6,334 nucleotides of DNA from a gamma proteobacterium symbiont of Bathyaustriella thionipta. Its GTDB lineage: Bacteria > Pseudomonadota > Gammaproteobacteria > Chromatiales > Chromatiaceae. The position numbers and the translations under genes are program-made. Positions 1 through 5,549 of this stretch are shown piece after piece (position 1 is the stretch's first letter; each line of letters begins with the position of its first letter). The notes beneath the pieces are model-generated. The model did no database searches and was not told where the DNA came from. It was given only the letters and a program-made list of their open reading frames with translations. The DNA is taken from positions 1 through 6,334 of the forward strand of contig JAHXHF010000144.1 in assembly GCA_025656895.1 (NCBI GenBank), written 5' to 3'.

Positions 1-1728
1 GGCATTGCGCAGTACCTGCTGTACCGCCAGAATCAACATCAGTCGTCCTGAACGCAATACTTCATCCTCTACCAGAAAAGCGTGCGCGTTGTAATAACCG
101 TGAAATTCGGCAGCCAGTTCACGCAGGTAGTTGGCAATCTGGTGTGGTTCAAGCTGGCTGGCGGCCTGCTCCAGAATTTCAGGATACACAGCCAGACGTT
201 TCAATAAAGCCTGTTCATGACTGTTTTCCAGTCTCTCCAGCCCTTTGCTGTCTTCTACCTTCGGGCATTCAATATGCTTTTCTTCCGCCTGGCGTAAAAC
301 ACTGGCAATGCGTGCATGTGCGTACTGCACGTAAAAAACCGGGTTTTCATTGGATTGTGATTTAGCCAGATCCAGATCAAAATCCAGATGTTGCTCACTG
401 CGCCGCATGACGTAGAAAAAACGCGCGGCATCCGCCCCCACTTCCTTGCGTAATTCACGCAGAGTGACAAACTGGCCGGAGCGGGTGGACATCTGTACTT
501 TTTCACCCCCCCGATATAAATTGGCAAATTGAACCAGCAGTACCTTAAGCCTGTCGGCCGGCAAGCCCAGCGCCTGCATGGCCGCCTTGACCCGTGGTAC
601 ATAACCATGATGATCAGCACCCCATACATCAATCAGCCAGTCAAAGCCGCGCTCAATCTTGTCCAGATGATAGGCAATATCCGAGGCGAAATAGGTTGTC
701 TGACCATTTTCACGCACCACAACCCGGTCTTTTTCATCACCAAAAGCCGTAGAACGAAACCATTGCGCGCCTTCTTTTGTATAGATATGGCCCGCATCCT
801 GTAATCGTTGAATCAGGGTTTGTACCAGCCCGCGCTGCATTAACTGGCGTTCTGAATACCAGTTGTCCATGCTGGAACCAAACAGGCCCAGGTCATCCCG
901 AATATCATCCAGAATAATGTTCAGACCGGCATCAAAAACGGTTCGATAGTCATCACCCAGCAATGTTTTGGCTTTGCTGATGAGCGCGTCAATATGTGCT
1001 TCCTTGTCGCCATCTGGATGCAGTTCAGTTTCATCTTGCGGCACGCCCAGAAAGATTTCAGTGGCCGCAAAGCGTAATTCATCCTGATGTTCACGGTGTA
1101 ATGTGGCGGCAATATCCCACACATAATCACCCCGATAGCCATTGGAGGGGAAGAGTAATTCCTCATCACACAGCTCCAGATAGCGTAACCACACACTGAC
1201 CGCCAGAATATCCATCTGCCGGCCGGCATCATTGACATAATATTCGCGCTCTACCTGATAACCAACCGCTTGCAGTAAATCAGCCACTACCGAGCCATAG
1301 GCAGCTCCCCGGCCATGCCCGACATGCAATGGGCCGGTGGGATTTGCGGAAACATATTCCACCAGCACTTTTTTACCCTGACCGATACGGCTGTGGCCGT
1401 AATGCTGGCCATCACTGAGTACTTTTTGTACCACTCCCTGCCAGGCACTGGCAGCGAGACGAAAGTTGATAAAGCCGGGGCCGGCTATATCAATGCTTTC
1501 AACCACCGGAGAATCTGATAAAACAGCCACCAGTCTGGCTGCCAGATCACGCGGTGGCAAGCCCGCAGCGCGCGCCAGAATCAGCGCAATATTGCAGGCA
1601 TAATCACCGTGTTGTGTATTTTGGGTTTCGGAAATTTCCGGTGTTTTAATCGCTTCTGCCGGAAATACGCCCTGATCAGCCAGGGTATGCAGCGCATTGC
1701 TGACCCATTGCCGAAGTTGTTCTTTCAT
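1..1728 (-). CDS. argS: Arginyl-tRNA synthetase (class I), 3' end cut by window
   Basis: ArgS charges tRNA-Arg with arginine using ATP in the cytoplasm. Reading from the ATG at 1728, 576 codons stay open to base 1 with no stop. E. coli ArgS has 577 residues and homologues end a little further on, so probably only about ten C-terminal residues are missing. In order I see the N-terminal tRNA-binding domain (about residues 1-90), the HIGH-type motif in SANPTGPLHVGHGRGA (HVGH 135-138), a DVWGADHHGY segment (367-376), the KMSKS-equivalent QMSTRSG (412-418), and a C-terminal anticodon-binding DALR domain from about 463. The STRSG form in place of KMSKS is usual for this enzyme in many proteobacteria. 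The start is supported by an AGGAAAG ribosome site just upstream. A terminator and a putative promoter lie between it and the next upstream gene, so it is probably transcribed separately. Confidence 0.97.
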   Translation of the reverse strand, partial: MKEQLRQWVSNALHTLADQGVFPAEAIKTPEISETQNTQHGDYACNIALILARAAGLPPRDLAARLVAVLSDSPVVESIDIAGPGFINFRLAASAWQGVVQKVLSDGQHYGHSRIGQGKKVLVEYVSANPTGPLHVGHGRGAAYGSVVADLLQAVGYQVEREYYVNDAGRQMDILAVSVWLRYLELCDEELLFPSNGYRGDYVWDIAATLHREHQDELRFAATEIFLGVPQDETELHPDGDKEAHIDALISKAKTLLGDDYRTVFDAGLNIILDDIRDDLGLFGSSMDNWYSERQLMQRGLVQTLIQRLQDAGHIYTKEGAQWFRSTAFGDEKDRVVVRENGQTTYFASDIAYHLDKIERGFDWLIDVWGADHHGYVPRVKAAMQALGLPADRLKVLLVQFANLYRGGEKVQMSTRSGQFVTLRELRKEVGADAARFFYVMRRSEQHLDFDLDLAKSQSNENPVFYVQYAHARIASVLRQAEEKHIECPKVEDSKGLERLENSHEQALLKRLAVYPEILEQAASQLEPHQIANYLRELAAEFHGYYNAHAFLVEDEVLRSGRLMLILAVQQVLRNA

Positions 1729-1761
1729 TCTGCTTTCCTGTTATGGCCGTTTATGGCGCGG

Positions 1762-1790
1762 ATTATGTTGATAGCCACGCTCTTTATAAA
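1762..1790 (-). promoter_or_regulatory. Putative sigma-70 promoter for argS
   Basis: On the minus strand TTTATA (1790-1785) is followed after exactly 17 bases by CATAAT (1767-1762). These match the -35 consensus TTGACA at 4 of 6 positions and the -10 consensus TATAAT at 5 of 6. Transcription would start near 1755, giving a leader of about 27 bases before the argS ATG. It lies just beyond the terminator of the upstream gene, where an argS promoter would be needed. The call rests on pattern and position only. Confidence 0.4.
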
Positions 1791-1792
1791 CA

Positions 1793-1821
1793 AAAAAGCC
1801 CGCTGTATAAGCGGGCTTTTT
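1793..1821 (-). terminator. Rho-independent terminator after the 76-residue gene
   Basis: An 11-base-pair inverted repeat (AAAAAGCCCGC at 1793-1803, GCGGGCTTTTT at 1811-1821) encloses a 7-base loop. On the minus strand the GC-rich stem runs straight into six T residues (1797-1792), the classical intrinsic terminator form. It lies 30 bases past the stop of the 76-residue gene and upstream of argS. The symmetric A and T flanks would also let it act on the plus strand, but no plus-strand gene is seen reading into it. Confidence 0.9.
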
Positions 1822-1824
1822 CAG

Positions 1825-1843
1825 TTACCGGCGCAGCCGGTAA
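1825..1843 (-). repeat. Perfect 8-bp hairpin just past a stop codon
   Basis: TTACCGGC (1825-1832) and GCCGGTAA (1836-1843) form a perfect inverted repeat around a 3-base loop. It begins 7 bases after the stop codon of the 76-residue gene and directly precedes the terminator. It has no T-run of its own on the minus strand. It may be a 3'-end stabilising structure or a REP-like extragenic palindrome. Only one copy is seen in the window, so the repeat-family idea is untested. Confidence 0.6.
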
Positions 1844-1850
1844 TCAGGCA

Positions 1851-2081
1851 TCAGAAATAACGGGAAGACTGACCGTTAATTTCGTGTGCCAGATCAACCA
1901 CACGATTAGCCATATCGGCATATTTCTGACGATAGTCAGCCAGCAGACCGTCTTTCGAGTAATAATAATCTTTACCGGAAATACCGTGTTTATGCTCGTG
2001 TTCAATAAACTGCTTCTGCATTTCGATCATCTGCTGAATCAGTTCCTGCTTTTCTTTCATCAAGGCTTCTTTATCACTCAT
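1851..2081 (-). CDS. Small hypothetical protein, 76 residues, charged and helical
   Basis: I do not recognise a named family. The ATG at 2081 has a GGAG ribosome site nine bases upstream, a putative extended -10 promoter further up and an intrinsic terminator downstream, so this is very likely a real monocistronic gene. The protein is soluble, with no signal peptide or membrane segment. Residues 1-30 are a highly charged, Lys/Glu/Gln/Met-rich stretch that should be helical (MSDKEALMKEKQELIQQMIE and on), with a His-rich patch EHEHKH at 28-33. Then comes SGKDYYYSKDG (35-45), rich in Tyr, and a second predicted helix (about 47-70) containing YADMANRVVDLAHEI. There are no cysteines. A short helical hairpin or oligomeric coiled coil is the likely fold. 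No function can be assigned; argS and the dihydroorotate dehydrogenase on either side appear to be separate units. Confidence 0.8.
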   Translation of the reverse strand: MSDKEALMKEKQELIQQMIEMQKQFIEHEHKHGISGKDYYYSKDGLLADYRQKYADMANRVVDLAHEINGQSSRYF

Positions 2082-2139
2082 TATCGTTCTCCATAACCAT
2101 ATCTAATCGTAACCGGAACATATCGAATTCTGATTTGCT

Positions 2140-2168
2140 AATATACCATGAATCCACTAAAAATCACG
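2140..2168 (-). promoter_or_regulatory. Putative extended -10 promoter for the 76-residue gene
   Basis: The minus strand carries TGGTATATT, an extended -10 (TGn plus TATATT at 2145-2140). The region 16 to 17 bases upstream (2168-2162) contains only a poor -35 match (GTGATT), which extended -10 promoters tolerate. The predicted start is near 2133, with a leader of about 50 bases. The intergenic stretch 2082-2232 shows no other feature I can support. Confidence 0.35.
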
Positions 2169-2232
2169 CCCTTTCTTATATCTCTGTGGGGATAGCCTGC
2201 CCCAGTCAGCTTAACCCTATCGGTAAGGCGCT

Positions 2233-3168
2233 CTATCCATTTAACTGCAAACAGCCCGTCATGTCGCTTACCGAGGCAAAACCATGCTGACGCATATAAT
2301 TGGCAATACCGGCATTTATTTTGGGACAAATCAGCGGGTCATAGAACAGCGCTGTACCCACGCCCACCGCGCTGGCGCCGGCCAGCAAAAATTCAATCGC
2401 ATCCCGCGCACTGTTTATGCCACCCTGTCCAATAATCGGAATATTGTGCTCACGACACACCTGATACACCTGATGCACTTTCAACAAAGCTACCGGCTTA
2501 ATGGCCGGGCCGGACAAGCCTCCCTGATTATTCCCGATTACCGGTTTTCGACTTTCTATATCAATCGCCATGCCCATCAAGGTGTTTATGACCGAAAAGC
2601 CATCCGTTCCCGCTTCAATACAGCCTTTTGCATTGGCCGCAATATCGGTCTGGTTGGGGGATAACTTGGTGATCAGCGGTTTATCGGTAACTCCCCGACA
2701 GGCTTCTACCACGCGCGCCGACATAGCCGGGTCATTGCCAAATGCCACTCCGCCCTCTTTCACATTGGGGCAGGAAATATTGATTTCGATGGCATCAATA
2801 GGAGAATCATCAAAACGGCGCGTGACCTCGATATATTCTTCCAGCGTAGAGCCGGACACATTGGCAATAAAACGGGTTTCGCTAAAATCCAGGGTGGGCA
2901 GAATATTGTCCACCACCGCATCCACACCCGGATTCTGCAAACCAATCGCGTTCAGCATGCCTGCCGGTGTTTCATAAATACGATGCGGTGCATTACCCGG
3001 CCGCAGACTGCCGGTTGTACCTTTCAAACAAATGGCGCCCACATCCCGATTGGAAAAACCCTCCACTCGCGTGTACTCTTCGCCAAAACCCACGCAGCCC
3101 GACAGCAGTACAATGAGCGAATCCATGTGCAAACCGCACAGTTCGGTTTTCAATAAAGGCTCAGTCAT
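2233..3168 (-). CDS. pyrD: Dihydroorotate dehydrogenase, class 1B-type catalytic subunit
   Basis: FMN enzyme oxidising dihydroorotate to orotate in pyrimidine synthesis. The 311-residue chain fits the class 1 TIM barrel and has no N-terminal membrane-anchoring extension as in class 2. Visible landmarks are SGCVGFGEEY (23-32), KGTT with the flavin-site Lys49, MLNAIGLQNPG (71-81), and NISCPNVKEGG (130-140), where Cys133 is the class 1 catalytic base. Next come TKLSPNQTDIA (167-177), INTLMGMAID (194-203), GGLSGPAIKP (216-225), and the phosphate-binding GQGGI (247-251) and GTALF (271-275). NAIGLQNPG and GGLSGPAIKP point to class 1B. I start at ATG 3168 (MTEPLLK) because this matches the N-terminal length of Lactococcus PyrDB; ATG 3174 is also possible, and neither has a strong ribosome site. 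ATG 3225 would run deep into divergent trmL. Class 1B enzymes usually pair with PyrK (FAD and 2Fe-2S); none is seen here. Confidence 0.88.
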   Translation of the reverse strand: MTEPLLKTELCGLHMDSLIVLLSGCVGFGEEYTRVEGFSNRDVGAICLKGTTGSLRPGNAPHRIYETPAGMLNAIGLQNPGVDAVVDNILPTLDFSETRFIANVSGSTLEEYIEVTRRFDDSPIDAIEINISCPNVKEGGVAFGNDPAMSARVVEACRGVTDKPLITKLSPNQTDIAANAKGCIEAGTDGFSVINTLMGMAIDIESRKPVIGNNQGGLSGPAIKPVALLKVHQVYQVCREHNIPIIGQGGINSARDAIEFLLAGASAVGVGTALFYDPLICPKINAGIANYMRQHGFASVSDMTGCLQLNG

Positions 3169-3188
3169 GATCATTACCGTGAAAAAAT

Positions 3189-3656
3189 ATGCTTGATATT
3201 GCCTTGTATCAGCCGGAAATTCCACCCAATACCGGTAACATTATTCGCTTATGCGCCAATACCGGTTTCCGCCTGCACCTGATCAGGCCACTCGGCTTTG
3301 ATCTGGATGATAAAAAACTGCGCCGCGCCGGGCTTGATTATCACGAATGGGCCGATGTACAAAGCCACGATGACTTCAACAGCCTGCTGCAAAGTCTGCA
3401 ACCCGGACGTTTGATTGCTTTCTCTACCAAAGGCCAACAGCCGCATAGCGAAGTATCTTACCAGCCGGATGACCTGCTGGTTTTCGGCTCGGAAACACGC
3501 GGCCTGCCCGATACGGTACTGCAGCACCCGCAAACCCGGCATGTGTTACGCCTGCCGATGAAAGCGGACAGCCGCAGCCTGAACCTGTCCAACAGTGTTG
3601 CTGTGGTGGTTTATGAAGCCTGGCGACAACTGAATTTTGCCGGCAGCCGTACATAG
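3189..3656 (+). CDS. trmL: tRNA (cytidine(34)-2'-O)-methyltransferase TrmL
   Basis: TrmL is a dimeric SPOUT enzyme that uses S-adenosylmethionine to 2'-O-methylate the wobble nucleotide of tRNA-Leu isoacceptors. The 155 residues cover the whole family length (E. coli TrmL/YibK, 157) with near-collinear sequence. Motif 1 is NTGNIIRLCANTGFRLH (14-30), followed by DDKKLRRAGLDYHE (40-53). Motif 2 is VFGSETRGLP (98-107) and motif 3 is DSRSLNLSNSVAVVVYEAW (127-145); the last two form the knotted AdoMet pocket. The ATG at 3189 gives the MLDIALYQPEIPPNTG start expected of the family, although the ribosome site is poor (GTGAAAAAAT). It diverges from the dihydroorotate dehydrogenase with almost no spacer, so its promoter must lie at least partly within that gene. 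No terminator hairpin is obvious downstream. Confidence 0.97.
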   Translation: MLDIALYQPEIPPNTGNIIRLCANTGFRLHLIRPLGFDLDDKKLRRAGLDYHEWADVQSHDDFNSLLQSLQPGRLIAFSTKGQQPHSEVSYQPDDLLVFGSETRGLPDTVLQHPQTRHVLRLPMKADSRSLNLSNSVAVVVYEAWRQLNFAGSRT

Positions 3657-3668
3657 TTTATTCAATAT

Positions 3669-3682
3669 TTGACGCACATCAC
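3669..3682 (+). promoter_or_regulatory. FNR/Anr-box-like palindrome upstream of the acyltransferase gene
   Basis: TTGAC-GCAC-ATCAC matches the FNR/Anr consensus TTGAT-N4-ATCAA at 8 of the 10 defined positions. It lies 12 bases past the trmL stop and about 95 bases before the ATG at 3777. By simple counting a couple of 8-of-10 matches would occur by chance in a window this size, but one in this 120-base spacer is less expected. No convincing -10 hexamer lies at the class II distance, so the site is unproven. Confidence 0.3.
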
Positions 3683-3764
3683 ACCCGATCTGTGACCGCA
3701 TTAAGCGACCCCTGCCAATAACCAACAGATACTACTTGCAGACAAGCAATACTAAGAAGTGTGC

Positions 3765-3770
3765 AAGGGG
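3765..3770 (+). promoter_or_regulatory. Ribosome binding site fixing the start at 3777
   Basis: AAGGGG ends six bases before ATG 3777, a near-ideal spacing. The frame is open upstream to a GTG at 3759, but that codon lies before this site and has no ribosome site of its own, so ATG 3777 is the better start. Confidence 0.75.
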
Positions 3771-3776
3771 AAAAGT

Positions 3777-4160
3777 ATGTCAATTCGCTTAAAAGTGGCT
3801 AAAAGCGCCAAAGAAATAGATGATGTTATGTGGCTGCGCCACCAGGTTTATGTGGTAGAAGACGGCAAGTTCAGTGACACGCCTCTACCTGAAAAACGCA
3901 TTCTGGATCGTTACGACACCCTGCCCGGTGTGGTCAACTTGATTGCCTACGATGATAAGGAACCGGTCGGAACCATACGCGCCAATCCGGATTGCGAGAT
4001 TGGTCTGCCACCGGAAAGCCATTACGACTTCAGTACGCACAGAACACAAATAGCCCGGCAGCTCAATGCCCGCAAGCCTTGCTTTGCCAGTGGCGGCATG
4101 CTGGCAGTTACCCGGAAATGGCGTAGCCGGCGGGATGTCATACGCGCTCTTTACAAATGA
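3777..4160 (+). CDS. GNAT acyltransferase, N-terminal part (frame interrupted)
   Basis: 127 residues forming the first half of a GNAT-fold domain. The early segment WLRHQVYVVEDGKF (19-32), then LDRYDTLPGVVNLIAYDD (43-60), VGTIRANPDCEIGLPPE (64-80) and the strand FASGGMLAV (103-111), are reminiscent of the autoinducer-synthase/N-acyl-amino-acid-synthase branch of the superfamily. A fatty acyl donor is therefore as plausible as acetyl-CoA; that is inference. Residues 112-120 (TRKWRSRRD) occupy the pyrophosphate-binding loop of GNAT motif A. The chain then stops at TGA 4158-4160, inside the helix that should follow. The missing half (rest of that helix, next strand and helix) begins immediately in another frame at ATG 4157. 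Alone this piece lacks a complete acyl-CoA site and should not fold into an active enzyme. The start is fixed by AAGGGG at 3765-3770. Confidence 0.8.
   Translation: MSIRLKVAKSAKEIDDVMWLRHQVYVVEDGKFSDTPLPEKRILDRYDTLPGVVNLIAYDDKEPVGTIRANPDCEIGLPPESHYDFSTHRTQIARQLNARKPCFASGGMLAVTRKWRSRRDVIRALYK
4127..4160 (+). other. Frame junction: ATGA overlap inside the GNAT domain
   Basis: The upstream frame reads TAC AAA TGA and the downstream frame starts at ATG 4157, sharing ATGA (4157-4160). The joined peptide IRALYK-MIGSVFYRWG makes an unbroken GNAT motif-A helix, so one base appears to be missing: four A residues instead of three at 4155-4157 would restore a single frame. The second frame is closed by TAG at 4124-4126, so any slippage must occur in 4127-4160. 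No canonical X-XXY-YYZ slippery heptamer or strong ribosome site is visible. Explanations are a sequence error at the A-run, a real frameshift mutation, or recoding/translational coupling. Confidence 0.8.
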
Positions 4161-4957
4161 TCGGCAGTGTTTTTTACCGTTGGGGAACCACCCACATCCT
4201 GGCTACGGTCAATCATGAAACCGTTGCCATGTATCGCCGCCTGGGCTTTAAAATTGTGGATGAGAAGCACTGGATAGACAGCATTGGCAACCACATCGTC
4301 CCGCTGATTGCCGATGCCAAAAGCTACTATCAATGGGCTTTCGGAAACATCCCCACCAATGGGCATCCGAACATCAGCGATAATTTTGAACGTCTGTTAT
4401 TGCGCTCCGGCGAAGTCATATTCAGCAAGGGTGATGACGGTCAGTACGCCTTTATTGTTGACGAAGGACAAATCCGCATCAATGGCAGCAGCCCGGCCGG
4501 TGATGTACTCACGCTGGCCACGATCGGCCCCGGTGAACTATTTGGTGAACTCAGCCTTATTGACGACCACCCGCGCAATGCCAGCGCCCTGGCTTTGACC
4601 GATGCCGAACTGATTATTCTGGATCGCCATGCCTTCAACGAAATATCGGAAAGTGATAGCGACACACTGGATTTAATTCTGCGTACCATGGCCGCCCGTA
4701 CCCGCCGTATTGATGATATGGCGCTGGTGTTCGCCTATGAACCGCTGCGTAAACGCATGGAATTTGCCTACAATGAAATGCGTGAACGCGCCATACCGCA
4801 ACGTAAAGACCCCAGGGTGCGCATACTCAAACTGGCTCCGCAGGAATTCGCCAGCTATGCCGGCGTTGATGCAGACATGGCCTTATCCTTTCTCAAATCA
4901 CGTCAGGCCCGCGGAGAAATTGAACTGCGCAGCCAGACCATACGGTTTGTAGCCTAA
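4157..4957 (+). CDS. GNAT C-terminal part + cyclic-nucleotide-binding domain + CRP-type winged helix
   Basis: 266 residues completing the protein begun at 3777; joined, it would have about 393. Residues 1-50 finish the GNAT fold: helix MIGSVFYRWG, strand THILATVN (12-19), and the typical ETVAMYRRLGFKIV (21-34). A linker follows, then a cyclic-nucleotide-binding beta-roll (about 78-165) with LRSGEVIFSKGDDGQYAFIV and a phosphate-binding cassette FGELSLIDDHPRNAS (129-143). That cassette keeps the key Glu131 and Arg140 but has Asn141 where CRP has Ser83. A long dimerisation-type helix (about 165-200) leads to a C-terminal CRP-type helix-turn-helix and wing (225-266). The likely role is a cAMP- or other ligand-gated acyltransferase; mycobacterial Pat enzymes combine the same two modules in the opposite order. 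The start at 4157 has no ribosome site, so this is probably not an independent gene. Confidence 0.82.
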   Translation: MIGSVFYRWGTTHILATVNHETVAMYRRLGFKIVDEKHWIDSIGNHIVPLIADAKSYYQWAFGNIPTNGHPNISDNFERLLLRSGEVIFSKGDDGQYAFIVDEGQIRINGSSPAGDVLTLATIGPGELFGELSLIDDHPRNASALALTDAELIILDRHAFNEISESDSDTLDLILRTMAARTRRIDDMALVFAYEPLRKRMEFAYNEMRERAIPQRKDPRVRILKLAPQEFASYAGVDADMALSFLKSRQARGEIELRSQTIRFVA

Positions 4958-5081
4958 GTACGTTTATGTTGCTCTCAGGCATGATTGAATGTATGCGCAC
5001 TATTATCTCGCTCAAATCCTGGAGTATTGACCATCAGTGAAATTGAATAAATCCGAGGAATACAAATAAGCAACGATCAAT
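4958..5081. other. Convergent spacer without a recognisable terminator
   Basis: The plus-strand acyltransferase locus and the minus-strand hemerythrin pair converge here. I see no GC-rich hairpin with a T-run on either strand and no RNA gene. A 24-codon ORF (4966-5040) has no ribosome site. Confidence 0.5.
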
Positions 5082-5537
5082 CTAACCAAAATAACGCTGA
5101 ACCGCCTGGCTAAGCCAACCGCCCTTTTTGTCTTCCAGCAAAGAAAATTTTGACTTGACCAGAGCGGCATAACTTTTATCATCATCCATGATGTGATTGG
5201 TCAGCCAGGCATGCAGCATATCGGACACATCCTGAGCCACATCATCACCGCTGCCAAAACGTTGTTTTAATGCATTGATCTGGCGGCTAAAGGCTTGATG
5301 AGTTCCCCGATGCACTTCCAGATATTCATAACCCGCCTCTTCCATCAGTGCTTCTTCGAAGGCAAAATGAGAGAGCGTATAATCCAGCATCAATTCAATC
5401 ACCTCGGCGACAGTCTCCCGCCTGTTGCTCTCTTCAACTCCTTCCAACTGCTTGATGTAGTCAAAAATACGCCTGTGCTGGCCATCAATGACAGCAATAC
5501 CAATCTTCATCTCATCGGACCATTCAATGCGAGACAT
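5082..5537 (-). CDS. Bacteriohemerythrin, second of a tandem pair
   Basis: Cytoplasmic four-helix-bundle diiron protein that reversibly binds O2 and in this family may also react with NO. All seven iron ligands are present: His21 (DGQHRRI), His57 and Glu61 (SHFAFEE), His76 and His80 (EVHRGTHQAF), His115 and Asp120 (NHIMDDD). A tail ending GGWLSQAVQRYFG extends past the minimal fold of about 130 residues. ATG codons stand at 5540 and 5537. GGAGG (5547-5543) is only 2 bases from the first but 5 from the second, so I choose 5537. That choice also makes the protein 151 residues long and aligned without a gap to its upstream paralogue, at about 66 of 151 identities by my count. Counting from the stop of the upstream gene, only 9 to 12 bases separate the two, so they are almost certainly one operon. 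Confidence 0.95.
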   Translation of the reverse strand: MSRIEWSDEMKIGIAVIDGQHRRIFDYIKQLEGVEESNRRETVAEVIELMLDYTLSHFAFEEALMEEAGYEYLEVHRGTHQAFSRQINALKQRFGSGDDVAQDVSDMLHAWLTNHIMDDDKSYAALVKSKFSLLEDKKGGWLSQAVQRYFG

Positions 5538-5542
5538 CATAT

Positions 5543-5547
5543 CCTCC
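5543..5547 (-). promoter_or_regulatory. Ribosome binding site deciding between two adjacent ATGs
   Basis: GGAGG on the minus strand lies 2 bases from ATG 5540 and 5 bases from ATG 5537. The spacing favours the second ATG, which also removes a one-residue offset against the paralogue encoded just upstream. Confidence 0.75.
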
Positions 5548-5549
5548 GG

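Noticed and set aside
1..1728. Several ORFs of 67 to 125 codons on both strands within the argS region
   Set aside because: All lie inside the continuous ArgS reading frame, which carries full family motifs; they are shadows.
2138..2329. 63-codon minus-strand ORF overlapping the 3' end of the dihydroorotate dehydrogenase
   Set aside because: It overlaps the conserved C-terminus of that gene in another frame, has no ribosome site and its composition resembles no protein family; it is a shadow frame.
3759..3776. GTG 3759 as start of the acyltransferase ORF, adding six residues
   Set aside because: The AAGGGG ribosome site lies downstream of that GTG and is ideally spaced for ATG 3777.
4148..4160. 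Programmed -1 frameshift site
   Set aside because: The zero-frame codons CTT TAC AAA TGA do not make an X-XXY-YYZ heptamer, and I see no clear stimulatory structure or upstream SD at proper spacing. Recoding stays possible but is not supported by a standard signal.
4966..5040. 24-codon ORF after the acyltransferase locus
   Set aside because: No ribosome site and no recognisable sequence; expected by chance.
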